Positions 9,700 through 18,205 of a stretch of DNA of 64,000 nucleotides are shown here, piece after piece. Every line of letters starts with the position of its first letter. Positions within the stretch are counted from its first letter, which is position 1. Source of the DNA: Chitinophaga alhagiae (GTDB lineage: Bacteria > Bacteroidota > Bacteroidia > Chitinophagales > Chitinophagaceae); NCBI RefSeq assembly GCF_003568665.1, contig NZ_QXMH01000001.1, positions 744,001 through 808,000 on the forward strand. The letters are read 5' to 3'. The position numbers were made by a program, and so were the translations under genes. The notes beneath the pieces were generated by a model. That model saw only the letters and a program-made list of their open reading frames with translations, was not told the origin of the DNA and did no database searches.

Positions 9700-9976
9700 T
9701 TACAACGAAATTTAAGCTTGGTCTTTTATGCTCTTTCTCCTTTACCTGTTTCATTAACACAAAAAACCGGCAAATGGGATTGCAAATATCGCTAAAGATT
9801 TGGGATTTTAAGGTATTTCCGATGGGTGTTTTATGATTTAAAACAGCTTGATATGTATATAATTTATTATTTTTACGGACAATTAATCCGGGCGGCGTCC
9901 GGAAATACCTGCTTTTTATTTTTGTTTATAAAAAGATAAAACTTACCTTTGCCGTCCGAAACTTGAAATTTATACA
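9700..9976. other. divergent intergenic region sucA/rpsT
   Basis: 277 bp with no reading frame of note. It contains a weak minus-strand -7 candidate for sucA (9783-9790) and the strong rpsT promoter at its right end. The AT-rich middle (9830-9880) shows no obvious hairpin or tRNA. Confidence 0.5.
9921..9951 (+). promoter_or_regulatory. core promoter of rpsT (TTTG-N19-TACCTTTG)
   Basis: A textbook Bacteroidota promoter: -33 TTTG at 9921-9924, a spacer of exactly 19 bp, and -7 TACCTTTG at 9944-9951. The rpsT ATG follows after 25 nt. Confidence 0.85.
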
Positions 9977-10231
9977 ATGGCAAACCATAAAGCAACGAAA
10001 AAAGACGTACGTCAGAGCAGAAAGCGTAATGAGCGTAACCGCTACTACGGTAAAACTACCCGTAATGCCATACGGGACCTGAAGAAGCTGACCGACAAAA
10101 CAGCCGCTTCCGAGAATTTGCCGGATGTGATCTCCATGATCGATAAGCTGGCAAAACGCAACGTAATTCACAAGAACAAAGCTGCCAACCTGAAGAGCAA
10201 GCTCGCCAAGAAAGTGAACACACTGGCTTAA
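9977..10231 (+). CDS. rpsT: 30S ribosomal protein S20 (bS20)
   Basis: 84-residue, highly basic helical protein that binds 16S rRNA in the body of the small subunit. The N-terminus [20 protein letters not shown] and the [20 protein letters not shown] segment are diagnostic of S20. It is monocistronic, with a perfect promoter and a strong terminator on either side. Confidence 0.98.
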   Translation: MANHKATKKDVRQSRKRNERNRYYGKTTRNAIRDLKKLTDKTAASENLPDVISMIDKLAKRNVIHKNKAANLKSKLAKKVNTLA

Positions 10232-10258
10232 TTGCTACCGCAGTTTTAACATATTCAG

Positions 10259-10290
10259 GCTCTTCCCTGCAAACGGGAAGGGCTTTTTTT
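10259..10290 (+). terminator. rho-independent terminator of rpsT
   Basis: GCTCTTCCC at 10259-10267 pairs with GGGAAGGGC at 10275-10283 (one G-T pair) over a 7-nt loop and is followed by seven T. Confidence 0.9.
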
Positions 10291-10481
10291 ATTGCCCCAA
10301 ATTCCCTTAACTCATTTATTCTCAATGGGTCCCGATCTATAGCCCCTTTCAGCGAAGGCTTTCCACTTGTTTGACGATACCCCGGAAAAACCTGCACGCT
10401 TCCATTTCTCCCCCTCACATCGTACATTTATCCCTGTCAATATCCATCAACGAATCTAAACATACTGACTTTCAATATTTT

Positions 10482-12218
10482 ATGAGGAACTTCCTGGTTA
10501 CCCTGCTACTGGTGTCTGCGGCCTTTCCCCTCTCCGCGCAAGACCTTACCACCCGTTACGAGCGCAGCAATGGCAAAGAAACGGCCACCTATTTTGAGTG
10601 CATTGCCTACTACAAAACCCTGGCCGCCCGCTTTCCCCGGCTGAAGCTGCTGGAAATAGGGCAAACGGACAGCGGATACCCCCTGCACCTGGCCGTTTTG
10701 TCGCAAGACGGGGACTTTTCCTTTCCCAGCCTCAAAAAGAAGCATAAAAGGGTCATATTGATCAATAACGGCATTCACCCGGGCGAGCCGGACGGGGTAG
10801 ACGCCAGCATGCTGCTGCTGCGCGATATTCTGCAAGGCAAAAAGAAACTGCCCGCCAATGTAGTGCTGGCCGTAATACCGCTCTACAACATTGGCGGCGC
10901 CCTTAACCGCAGTGCTTTTTACCGGGTAGACCAGAACGGCCCGGCCGAGTTCGGCTCCCGCGGCAATGGCCAGAACCTTGACCTGAACCGGGATTTTATA
11001 AAGGCAGATTCCCGCAATGCGCGCGCCTTTCACAAAATATACCACCTCATCGACCCAGACGTTTTTATTGATAACCACGTGAGCAATGGCGCTGATTATC
11101 AACACGTCATGACCCTGCTGAGCACCCAGTACGGCAAACTGGGCGGGCCCATGGGTGCATTCCTGCACCAGACCTTTGAGCCAGAACTGTATAAAATGAT
11201 GAAAACCAAGGGGTACGACCTGCTGCCCTATGTAAATCACTTCGGCAGCACGCCAGACAGCGGCTGGACGGCCTACGCAGACGGCCCCCGTTATTCCAGC
11301 GGTTATACCACCCTCTTCCACACCTTCGGCTTTGTACCCGAAACCCATATGCTAAAACCCTACCCCCAGCGGGTAGCCGCCACCTACGCGCTCATGGAAT
11401 GTTTTATCCAGTTCACTGCACAGTATAGCGAACAGATCAGCAACCTTCGCCGGCAAACCAAAAACGCCGTGAAAACACAGGAGAAGTTCCCCCTGAGCTG
11501 GGCGCCAGACAAAACGCAGTACGATCTCTATACCTTCAAAGGTTACAAGGCCGGCATGAAAACCAGTGCCGTTTCAGGCCTGCCCCGCCTCTACTACGAC
11601 CGCGCGCAGCCCTACGAAAAACAGATCAAAATATACAACACCTTTCTGCCGGGCGATTTTGTGACCAAACCGGCCGCCTATATCATTCCCCAGGGCTGGT
11701 GGGCCGTAACGGAGCTGCTGCAGCTGAATGGCGTAAAAATGCGGCGCCTCACGCAAGACACCACCATTTCCGTAGAGGCCTATAAAATCGACAACTACAA
11801 CACCCCCCAACGGCCATACGAAAAACACTACCTGCACTCCGGCATTACCGTGAGCACCAGCCAGCAAAACATCAAATTCCTGAAAGGGGATTATTATATC
11901 CCGATGAACCAGGAAGCCAACCGCTACCTGGTAGAAACGCTGGAGCCGCAGGGCGGCGACTCTTTTTTTGCATGGAATTTCTTTGATGCCATCCTGGGCC
12001 AGAAAGAAGGTTATTCCACCTACGTGTTTGAAGACACGGCGGCGGAGTTCCTGCAATCTCACCCCGAAGCAAAAAAGGCGCTGGAAGAAAAGCGGGCGGC
12101 GGATACCGCTTTTGCCAACAGCGCACAGGCGCAGCTTAATTTCGTGTACCGCCTTTCTCCGTGGAACGAGCCGGGTTTTATGCGGTATCCGGTGTTTCGG
12201 GTGGTGAAAAAAGAATGA
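10482..12218 (+). CDS. exported M14-family zinc carboxypeptidase
   Basis: Predicted secreted metallopeptidase (578 aa). Signal peptide at residues 1-20 (FLVTLLLVSAAFPLSAQ). The zinc-binding H-x-x-E is in NNGIHPGEPDG, the third ligand is the His of FIDNHVSNGADYQH, and the catalytic Glu is in FVPETHMLKPYP, all in family order. About 230 further residues follow the catalytic domain and are predicted to be beta-rich, a common arrangement in Bacteroidota M14 proteins. I placed the start at the ATG directly before the signal peptide; an in-frame ATG 37 codons upstream would put a hydrophilic tail before it. A TACATTTA element at 10423-10430 may be the -7 box. Single gene; substrate unknown. Confidence 0.9.
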   Translation: MRNFLVTLLLVSAAFPLSAQDLTTRYERSNGKETATYFECIAYYKTLAARFPRLKLLEIGQTDSGYPLHLAVLSQDGDFSFPSLKKKHKRVILINNGIHPGEPDGVDASMLLLRDILQGKKKLPANVVLAVIPLYNIGGALNRSAFYRVDQNGPAEFGSRGNGQNLDLNRDFIKADSRNARAFHKIYHLIDPDVFIDNHVSNGADYQHVMTLLSTQYGKLGGPMGAFLHQTFEPELYKMMKTKGYDLLPYVNHFGSTPDSGWTAYADGPRYSSGYTTLFHTFGFVPETHMLKPYPQRVAATYALMECFIQFTAQYSEQISNLRRQTKNAVKTQEKFPLSWAPDKTQYDLYTFKGYKAGMKTSAVSGLPRLYYDRAQPYEKQIKIYNTFLPGDFVTKPAAYIIPQGWWAVTELLQLNGVKMRRLTQDTTISVEAYKIDNYNTPQRPYEKHYLHSGITVSTSQQNIKFLKGDYYIPMNQEANRYLVETLEPQGGDSFFAWNFFDAILGQKEGYSTYVFEDTAAEFLQSHPEAKKALEEKRAADTAFANSAQAQLNFVYRLSPWNEPGFMRYPVFRVVKKE

Positions 12219-12393
12219 ATGAATGAGAAAGAATGATCAACTGGATCCTTATCTTCACTCGTCTCTAATTAGCATCAAGAACATTTGTTAAACCAACCAC
12301 TAAAAACGCCGATAAGAGCGAATGTTAACCTGTATATAAATTCACCTTGCGCCAGCAAATGGCATTATTCTGCAGTATTTCCGCTCCAATAAA

Positions 12394-12425
12394 TTCGGTT
12401 ATTTTCCGAACTTTAATTACCTTTG
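12394..12425 (+). promoter_or_regulatory. promoter of the higBA pair (TTCG-N20-TACCTTTG)
   Basis: TTCG at 12394-12397 and a perfect -7 TACCTTTG at 12418-12425, 20 bp apart. The higB ATG begins only 2 nt after the -7 box, so the mRNA would be leaderless, or transcription starts differently from expectation. HigA would be expected to bind near here; I see no obvious palindrome. Confidence 0.7.
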
Positions 12426-12427
12426 AG

Positions 12428-12769
12428 ATGAGAGTTCTTGGTAAGAATAAGCTAATTAAACTTAAAAAGAAAAATAAAGGCAACAAACCACTCTGTGCCG
12501 AGATTGACAAATTGGTGGAAGATCTGGAGGGGTTTAACCCCCAAAACACTAAATTGTCCGATGTCAGAAAGGATGCTGATTGTGTACACAATGACGGTTT
12601 TTATTTCTTTAATATAAGTGTTCATCGTTCTTTGGTCCTAGTTGACTTTGATGATGATGGAGAAGCCACCATAGTTTGGGCAGGATCTCACGACGACTAC
12701 GAAAGAATTTTTAAGAATAATAAGCCATCTATTGAAAAGTGGCTTAGAAAAAACGGCCACATAGAATAA
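12428..12769 (+). CDS. higB: HigB-family type II toxin (mRNA interferase)
   Basis: 113-residue protein resembling the HigB/RelE-like family of ribosome-dependent mRNA nucleases. The central and C-terminal part (DGFYFFNISVHRSLVLVDFD, then the ATIVWAGSHDDYERIF strand) fits the HigB core, with Arg67 in the basic strand and Asp89, Asp90 and Tyr91 in the conserved H-D/A-x-Y segment. The N-terminal 35 residues are Lys-rich. The start is the ATG at 12428, just after the promoter; upstream codons would run through the -7 box. The stop codon overlaps the ATG of the antitoxin gene by one base. Base composition is clearly more AT-rich than the neighbours, consistent with horizontal gain. Confidence 0.8.
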   Translation: MRVLGKNKLIKLKKKNKGNKPLCAEIDKLVEDLEGFNPQNTKLSDVRKDADCVHNDGFYFFNISVHRSLVLVDFDDDGEATIVWAGSHDDYERIFKNNKPSIEKWLRKNGHIE

Positions 12770-13326
12770 TGAAAACACAAATAGATATTGAAAAGTTAGT
12801 TGAGTCCGGCATCATCAATAGTGAACTGGATTATGAGAGAGCTATGATTGCTGATAGAAAATTACGTCTGCTCGCAAAAACCAGCAGCCATTTTAGAAAT
12901 CTCCGTATCAAGTTGCGGGACTTGATCGAAGATTACGAAAAACGTGTTTGGCCCAATGAAGAAGCTGTAGGGCAGGAACTTATCGAGCAAAGCGATCAGG
13001 CGGAAATCATTGCTGAAAAAGAAAGAGTGTTCCTTGAGAAAAGAAAAAACATCATCCAGCGTAAATTGAAAGATTTTAACCTGACCCAAGCAGAATTAGG
13101 CCTGCTGCTTGGCCACAAAAGCAAAACGCACATGTCTGAATTGATAAACGGAATTAAGCCATTTACACTTCAGGACCTTGTAATAATTAACCTGTTGTTC
13201 AAAATAGATATTGATTTGCTGGTACCCAAATACCTCCCCGTTGAAAAGCTGGATAAAATTAGCGCAACCATTACCGCGCTCAATAAACCGAAACTGAACA
13301 AGGCGAGGTTACAGCTTTGTGCATAG
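12769..13326 (+). CDS. higA: HigA-like antitoxin with XRE helix-turn-helix domain
   Basis: 185-residue protein. Residues 1-95 are helical and charged and probably hold the toxin-binding part. Residues 99-154 form an XRE-type helix-turn-helix (LTQAELGLLLGHKSKTHMSE, then INGIKPFTLQDLVIINLLF). The toxin-then-antitoxin order with a one-base TAATG overlap is the typical higBA layout, and tight coupling is expected. By family knowledge it should neutralise HigB and repress the shared promoter with it. It is AT-rich like higB. The gene ends about 50 bp before a truncated gene on the other strand. Confidence 0.82.
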   Translation: MKTQIDIEKLVESGIINSELDYERAMIADRKLRLLAKTSSHFRNLRIKLRDLIEDYEKRVWPNEEAVGQELIEQSDQAEIIAEKERVFLEKRKNIIQRKLKDFNLTQAELGLLLGHKSKTHMSELINGIKPFTLQDLVIINLLFKIDIDLLVPKYLPVEKLDKISATITALNKPKLNKARLQLCA

Positions 13327-13379
13327 TACAGCTATCATTGACACACCCTCACCCTCACCCACACCATCTGCACCGGCAG

Positions 13380-13541
13380 CTACCCTGGCTGCAGATTGTT
13401 GAAATTGTCTTCCCATACCAGCGTCCATTTTTTACTTGCGCGGCCGTCCTTTTGTACATAGAGAGAGCCGGTAACATTGGCCGGATAGGTCTTGCATCCT
13501 CCCAGGCAGGCGCCGAGGATGATCCATAAAAAGTAGCGCAT
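13380..13541 (-). pseudogene. truncated lipoprotein, possible N-terminus of a GH16-type glycosidase
   Basis: 53 codons starting 26 bp after the end of the KS-like gene, in the direction of the pigment cluster. The product begins with a lipoprotein signal (MRYFLWIILGACLGGC, lipobox Cys16) and ends with WTLVWEDNFNNLQPG before a stop codon. W-x-L-V-W-x-D-x-F-N is how the mature part of many family 16 glycosidases begins, so this looks like the first tenth of such a protein with the rest lost. A C/A-rich simple repeat (CACCCT-like, 13341-13360) and then the higBA pair lie just beyond the break. It could instead be a genuine small lipoprotein. Confidence 0.5.
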
Positions 13542-13567
13542 AAGGCACGTTTTAGACAGATGAAATA

Positions 13568-14584
13568 TCACCGTCCCAGCAACATCAACGTATGCTGTTC
13601 CCCGTAAAACTGGTTGTAGATCAATACATGTTTCAGCCGCTCTTCCTCCTGCATCCGTTGCACCGCCATCCACAGGGCAAAGGCGCCCGCGGTATCATAT
13701 TCCCCGCATAAATGTTTGAAGGGCGTGGCAATTGTATCGGGGAAGTATTTCTGTTGTACGAATTGATACCAGTGGTCGTGATTGCTATCTCCGCTTTGGC
13801 CGGTTATCAGCAGGTCAATATCTGCGGGTGTGAGCTGGTGTTGAGACAGGAAGGTTTCGAGTGCCTGGCCCAGGCTTTCCTGCGAGGGTTTGTACATCAT
13901 CTTGATACCTTCCAGGCTCACGGCCGCCGGTGCGGCGCCCAGCACAAAAAACACCGCGCCTTCGCCGGCAAGGGCGCCGGGCGTATTGCTGCTGAAGAGG
14001 TCCGCAGGTTGGGTGAGGGCTGTTTTCCAGTAGCCGATGCGGCTTTTGATGTAAAAATGTTCTTTGGTGATCTCGTCAAAACCGCCGGCGAGCACGTTGG
14101 CGGCGTTGCCTTCGCGGAGCAGCATGAGGCCGTCCAGCACGGCATGTTCAAAAGAGAAACCGCGGTGTACGAAGGTATTGTTATACCGGGTGCATTGCTG
14201 TTGCAGGGCAATGAGGCCATTTACGGAGTTGTAGGTGGATTGTATGAACGGCGTGGGATTGAGGGCGGCTTCGGCGTACTGGCGGATGTCGTGCAGGAAA
14301 CGTTCTGTATCCTGCAGGCTGCCTTTGCCGGTGCCGGTGATGATAGCGTCCGGCACGGTAATACCGGCATTTTGCAGGCATTGCAACGCGGCGGTGAGGC
14401 CCATTTTGAGCATGCGGCTCATACGGCGCAGGTTGTTGGGCGCAATGAAGGCCTTGTAGTCCGGCTCCTTTGCGCGCAGGATGTTATCGTCCGCCAGCGT
14501 TGGCGGCTGCGGTACAAAACTGCCGCTGAAGCTCTCCTGCGGAGAAATGGCGGCGCAACCCCGTATGTAAACCTTACCCTTCAT
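13568..14584 (-). CDS. ketosynthase-like protein without catalytic residues (chain-length-factor-like)
   Basis: 338-residue thiolase-fold protein related to beta-ketoacyl-ACP synthases. Aligned by eye with the neighbouring KAS II through the strand ending in AGG (residues 166-168), the nucleophilic Cys position is Gly142 (HRGFSFEHA). The second catalytic His is replaced by Glu in KHLCGEYDTAGA. The first His region reads GQSGDSNHDHWY and is also not canonical. It is about 65 residues shorter than the intact enzyme. By analogy with type II polyketide chain-length factors it could pair with the KAS II whose gene it overlaps by 11 nt (14574-14584); that is inference. The start is the ATG of MKGKVYIRG; an upstream ATG would lengthen the overlap to 35 nt. 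Confidence 0.82.
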   Translation of the reverse strand: MKGKVYIRGCAAISPQESFSGSFVPQPPTLADDNILRAKEPDYKAFIAPNNLRRMSRMLKMGLTAALQCLQNAGITVPDAIITGTGKGSLQDTERFLHDIRQYAEAALNPTPFIQSTYNSVNGLIALQQQCTRYNNTFVHRGFSFEHAVLDGLMLLREGNAANVLAGGFDEITKEHFYIKSRIGYWKTALTQPADLFSSNTPGALAGEGAVFFVLGAAPAAVSLEGIKMMYKPSQESLGQALETFLSQHQLTPADIDLLITGQSGDSNHDHWYQFVQQKYFPDTIATPFKHLCGEYDTAGAFALWMAVQRMQEEERLKHVLIYNQFYGEQHTLMLLGR

Positions 14585-15788
14585 ATTTACTGAACACCAG
14601 CGATGCATTGTTGCCGCCGAAACCGAATGAGTTGGAGATCACGTTCTGCACGGGATACTCTTCCAGCAACCGGGTTTCGGGCACAATGGCCAGTTCTTCC
14701 ATTTTTTCAGAGAAATGCAGGTTGGGAAAGATCATTTGCTGGCCGATGGACAGTACGGCGTAGATGGCTTCTATGGCGCCGGCCGCGGCCAGGGTATGTC
14801 CTGTAAATGGCTTGGTAGAGCTGAAGCGCGGCACTTGGGCGCCAAACAGCCGTTCCAATGCTTTCCCTTCTGACACGTCGTTATTTAATGTAGCGGTGCC
14901 GTGTACATTCACGTACTGCACCTCCTCCACCGTTCTGCCGCTCATGGCCAGTGCGTTCTTCATGGCCTCATAAGCGCCGTCTCCTTCCGGCGAAGGCGCG
15001 GTGGGGTGAAATGCTTCGTTGGTATTGCACCATCCGCTCAGTTCCGCCAGTATCCTGGCCCCGCGCTGCCTGGCCAACGATTCGCTTTCCAGCACAAGGT
15101 AGGCGGCGCCTTCTCCCAGGTTCAGGCCATTGCGCTGCTGGTCAAAAGGGCGGCAGAATTGTTTGTCTATGTTCTTGAGGGAGTTAAATCCGTTGATGGT
15201 GAAGCGGGTGAGCGCTTCCGTACCGCCGCAGACGGCCCGTTGCACCAGGCCCTGCTGAATAAGGCGGGCGCCGTACATGAGGGCATTGGCGGAGGAAGAG
15301 CAGGCGGTGGAAATGGTGGTCACATACTCCCGGATGCCGGTGATGTCCGCCATGCGCTGGGTACAGTCCGCGCAGTCAAGCGTATCTATGTATTGCAGGA
15401 AAGTGCCTTCTTTCTGAGGGTCCAGTATATCGAAATACACCTTTTCCGTATCGCACATGCCGCCTACGGTAGAGGCATTGATCAGGGCGGCGGGCAGTTC
15501 TTTTGCATCGGCAATGCCGGCGGCCGTGAGGGCTTCGCTGATGGCAACGAGGCCGAGCAGGGTGGTGCGGGTGTAACCGCCGGTGCTCTCAAAGCCGGCC
15601 ATGGTGGCCAGTTTTTCCGTACTTAGCTTCACTTCCGCCACAGGCAGCACATCCTTGTGAATGGTGGCAATGTACCGGGTGTGGCCCAGGCCGCTTTGCT
15701 GCAACCGCAGGCTGCGCAGGTTTTCCACCACATTGTTGCCAATGGCGGATATCATGCCCATTCCGGTAATAAAAACCCTTTCCGCCAT
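14574..15788 (-). CDS. beta-ketoacyl-ACP synthase II (FabF-type) of the pigment cluster
   Basis: 404-residue condensing enzyme that extends an ACP-bound polyene chain. The full catalytic triad is present: Cys163 in STACSSSANA, His296 in VNVHGTATLNND and His331 in KPFTGHTLAAAG. The glycine-rich C-terminal NSFGFGGNNASLV is also there. It sits between the ACP (12-bp gap) and the inactive KS-like gene (11-nt overlap). Such pairs make aryl polyene chains in flexirubin and related clusters (family knowledge), so it is probably a secondary-metabolite enzyme and not the housekeeping FabF. Confidence 0.9.
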   Translation of the reverse strand: MAERVFITGMGMISAIGNNVVENLRSLRLQQSGLGHTRYIATIHKDVLPVAEVKLSTEKLATMAGFESTGGYTRTTLLGLVAISEALTAAGIADAKELPAALINASTVGGMCDTEKVYFDILDPQKEGTFLQYIDTLDCADCTQRMADITGIREYVTTISTACSSSANALMYGARLIQQGLVQRAVCGGTEALTRFTINGFNSLKNIDKQFCRPFDQQRNGLNLGEGAAYLVLESESLARQRGARILAELSGWCNTNEAFHPTAPSPEGDGAYEAMKNALAMSGRTVEEVQYVNVHGTATLNNDVSEGKALERLFGAQVPRFSSTKPFTGHTLAAAGAIEAIYAVLSIGQQMIFPNLHFSEKMEELAIVPETRLLEEYPVQNVISNSFGFGGNNASLVFSKYEG

Positions 15789-15800
15789 TTTACCCTGGTG

Positions 15801-16058
15801 TTACGCTGCCTGTTTACTTTTGATAAACTCAGCCATTGTTTGTACGGACTGCAGAATTTTACGGCCTTCGCGGGGGTCTTCCACCTTGATCTGGTATTGC
15901 CTTTCCAGCAGCACCATCAGCTCCAGCGAGTCAATGCTGTCAAGCCCCAGCCCTTCTCCAAACAACGGCGCGTTGTCATCAATGTCTTCAGGGCGGGTGT
16001 CCTGCAAATTCAATGCCTCAATTATCTGCTGTTTCAATTTCAATTTTAACGCTTCCAT
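15801..16058 (-). CDS. acyl carrier protein of the pigment cluster
   Basis: 85-residue acidic helical protein. The phosphopantetheine attachment Ser41 lies in GLGLDSIDSLEL. It carries the growing acyl chain for the adjacent KAS II. It differs from housekeeping AcpP by a basic, Lys-rich first helix (EALKLKLKQQ) and the insert DPREGRK. It starts 96 bp downstream of the ABC permease gene and ends 12 bp before the KAS II start. Confidence 0.93.
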   Translation of the reverse strand: MEALKLKLKQQIIEALNLQDTRPEDIDDNAPLFGEGLGLDSIDSLELMVLLERQYQIKVEDPREGRKILQSVQTMAEFIKSKQAA

Positions 16059-16154
16059 AATGTTGTAGGTTGCTGCGCTTCAGGGTATTGCCCATGGCGC
16101 ATTCCAAGGGATCAAAAATAAAGGTTTTACGGTTGTTTTGAAAATGTTTGTTGT

Positions 16155-17450
16155 TCAACCGGTCCTGCGCTGTTCCACCCATGCCGCTATGCCCAGCATG
16201 ATCAGACCACAGCTCAATAACCGTGCAATATCCGGCAGAATGTACCGGGTATGGCCGTTGCGCAAATAAATATCGTTAATGGCATCCAGCCCCCAGCTTA
16301 AGGGAGACAGGCGGCCAACGGCCTGTATCTTTTCGGGCATCACTTCCAGCGGTATCCAGATGCCGCCGATGGCGCTGAGTATCACCACGGAAATAGCGCC
16401 GAAGTTCAGCGCCTGGTTGGGGGTTTTGAACACGGTGCCCACCAGTATGCCGTAAGCGGTGGCGGTAACGCCTATGCTGAACGCGGTGATGAAACCGGCC
16501 AGGTGGTCTACGCCCATTTGCAGGCGGGGCAGGCCCAGCAGCGGCATGCCGTAAATGCCGATGAGCATCATCAGGTAAAACTGTACCACGCAAACGCCTA
16601 CAAAGAACAGCAGCTTGCCGCCCAGTATATCACCGTAATTGCCGGGAATGAGTTTCATCCGCACCAGGCTGCCGTCTTCGCGCTCCCGTATCATGTTGCC
16701 GGCAATGGGGATCACAATGAAGAACATGGCAAAGATGCTCCAGGCGGGCACGTTGTGCTGCACGGAATTGGATATCACGTCTATCTGTTTGCCGGCGCCG
16801 ATGCTTGTTTCCTGCAGGCCCACGGCTTTCAGCTTGATGGCGGGGAAGGTGTCTGATGCGGTGGTGCTGTCCCGCTTGCGGAGCTGCAGTTGTATGCGCT
16901 CCAGCAAAAGGTCTGTCTGCACCTGCGTCAGAAAATTGTCCAGCGCCTGCTGGATGGCGCTTTTGAAGGCCTTTTTGGCGGCGGGGTCAAAATACAGCTG
17001 TACGGCCAGCGAGTCTGCCGCGGCTGCTTTCACGGGCAGTTGCGCGGCCATGCCCATTCTTTTGGAGATATCGTTCACGATCTTGTTGGCATTGCTAACG
17101 ATCTCTCCCGTGGCGCCTTTGGGAATGGTGATGCTGATCTTGTACTCCCCTTCGGCCACCAGCTGCTGCGCCTGCGCTGCTGTGAGCGGCTGCTGCCCCA
17201 GGGAGTCTATCACGTTGAACTGCCCGCTCTGGCCCAGCCCTTCCCGGATGTAGCGGCCCAGGCGGCCCTGGTCATTGTCTACCGTCAGTATGTCGAACTT
17301 TATTTCCTGGTAATCTTTAAAAGGCGCATCCTGTATCAGGGCCATTACGGTAATGAGCACCACCGGCATGGCAAACAGCAATGCAAGGCCGGCCCTGTCC
17401 CGCAGCAGCAGCAGCCATTCTTTCCGTATGGTAGCAATGAGCCTTAACAT
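16155..17450 (-). CDS. ABC-2 type transporter permease
   Basis: Integral inner-membrane subunit (431 aa). One N-terminal membrane segment (AGLALLFAMPVVLITVMALI) is followed by a roughly 200-residue extracytoplasmic domain and five C-terminal segments, the usual layout of ABC-2 exporters with a large periplasmic loop. The RE-DG-S-R segment after the second membrane span is conserved in the family. The ATG at 17450 starts MLRLIATIRKEW, 8 bp after the ATPase gene; a longer frame would run through that gene. With the adjacent ATPase it presumably moves the finished pigment or an intermediate toward the outer membrane; the substrate is inferred from context. Confidence 0.9.
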   Translation of the reverse strand: MLRLIATIRKEWLLLLRDRAGLALLFAMPVVLITVMALIQDAPFKDYQEIKFDILTVDNDQGRLGRYIREGLGQSGQFNVIDSLGQQPLTAAQAQQLVAEGEYKISITIPKGATGEIVSNANKIVNDISKRMGMAAQLPVKAAAADSLAVQLYFDPAAKKAFKSAIQQALDNFLTQVQTDLLLERIQLQLRKRDSTTASDTFPAIKLKAVGLQETSIGAGKQIDVISNSVQHNVPAWSIFAMFFIVIPIAGNMIREREDGSLVRMKLIPGNYGDILGGKLLFFVGVCVVQFYLMMLIGIYGMPLLGLPRLQMGVDHLAGFITAFSIGVTATAYGILVGTVFKTPNQALNFGAISVVILSAIGGIWIPLEVMPEKIQAVGRLSPLSWGLDAINDIYLRNGHTRYILPDIARLLSCGLIMLGIAAWVEQRRTG

Positions 17451-17458
17451 GTTATCGG

Positions 17459-18205
17459 TTAATCCCGTACCGCGTGCCCGGTGTAATGCAGAAAAACATC
17501 TTCCAGGTTGCGGCTGTGGGGGTGCTGTTGTATCAGTGCGGCAGGGCTTCCCTGCACCACCATTTTTCCTTCGTCTATGATCACCACGTCTTCGCACAAT
17601 TGCTGGGCTTCTTCCAGCAGGTGAGAAGTGTAGAGCACACTGTTCCCCTGCCGGTTGTAATCCCGCAGGAACTGCAGTATCATGCTGCGTGACTGTACGT
17701 CTACCCCGGCGGTAGGCTCGTCCAGCACCAGCAGCCGGGGGCTGTGCAAAATGGCGGCAATAATATTGGCGCGGCGCTTCATGCCGCCGGAGAAACGGCC
17801 CACTTCTTTGCTGGCGGCTTTTTCCAGGCCGAACAGCTCCAGGTAGTGATGTATTTTCTGCAGCAGCGGCTTGCCTTTGAACCCGTACAGGTTGCCGAAG
17901 TACCGCAGGTTCTCCAGCGCCGTAAGCTGCGGGAAAAGCGCTATCTGCTGCGGCACTACGCCTATGGCGCGTTTAATGGCCTCGCGGTGCGCCGCGTCCT
18001 GCGGCAGGTCAAAGATCTGTACATGGCCGCTGCCAGCTTTCACCAGCCCGCAGAGAATGGAAATGGTGGTGGTTTTCCCCGCGCCGTTGGGGCCCAGCAA
18101 ACCTACCATCCTGCCTTCCTCAAAAGCAAATGAAAGCCCCTGCAGGCTTGGCACAAGGGCCCCTGCGTAGGTTTTGTGCAGATCTTTCACCACAATGCTG
18201 TTCAT
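17459..18205 (-). CDS. ABC transporter ATP-binding protein
   Basis: 248-residue ATPase of the DrrA/CcmA type. Walker A is GPNGAGKT (residues 38-45), the signature is FSGGMKRR (138-145) and Walker B is LLVLDEPTAGVD (158-169), followed by the H-loop TSH. It overlaps the BtrH-like gene by one base (TGATG) and precedes the permease by 8 bp, so these genes form one transcription unit. Confidence 0.95.
   Translation of the reverse strand: MNSIVVKDLHKTYAGALVPSLQGLSFAFEEGRMVGLLGPNGAGKTTTISILCGLVKAGSGHVQIFDLPQDAAHREAIKRAIGVVPQQIALFPQLTALENLRYFGNLYGFKGKPLLQKIHHYLELFGLEKAASKEVGRFSGGMKRRANIIAAILHSPRLLVLDEPTAGVDVQSRSMILQFLRDYNRQGNSVLYTSHLLEEAQQLCEDVVIIDEGKMVVQGSPAALIQQHPHSRNLEDVFLHYTGHAVRD

Noticed and set aside
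13712-14593. 293-codon plus-strand frame opposite the KS-like gene
   Set aside because: Shadow of an operon gene that overlaps its upstream partner by 11 nt in the proper direction.
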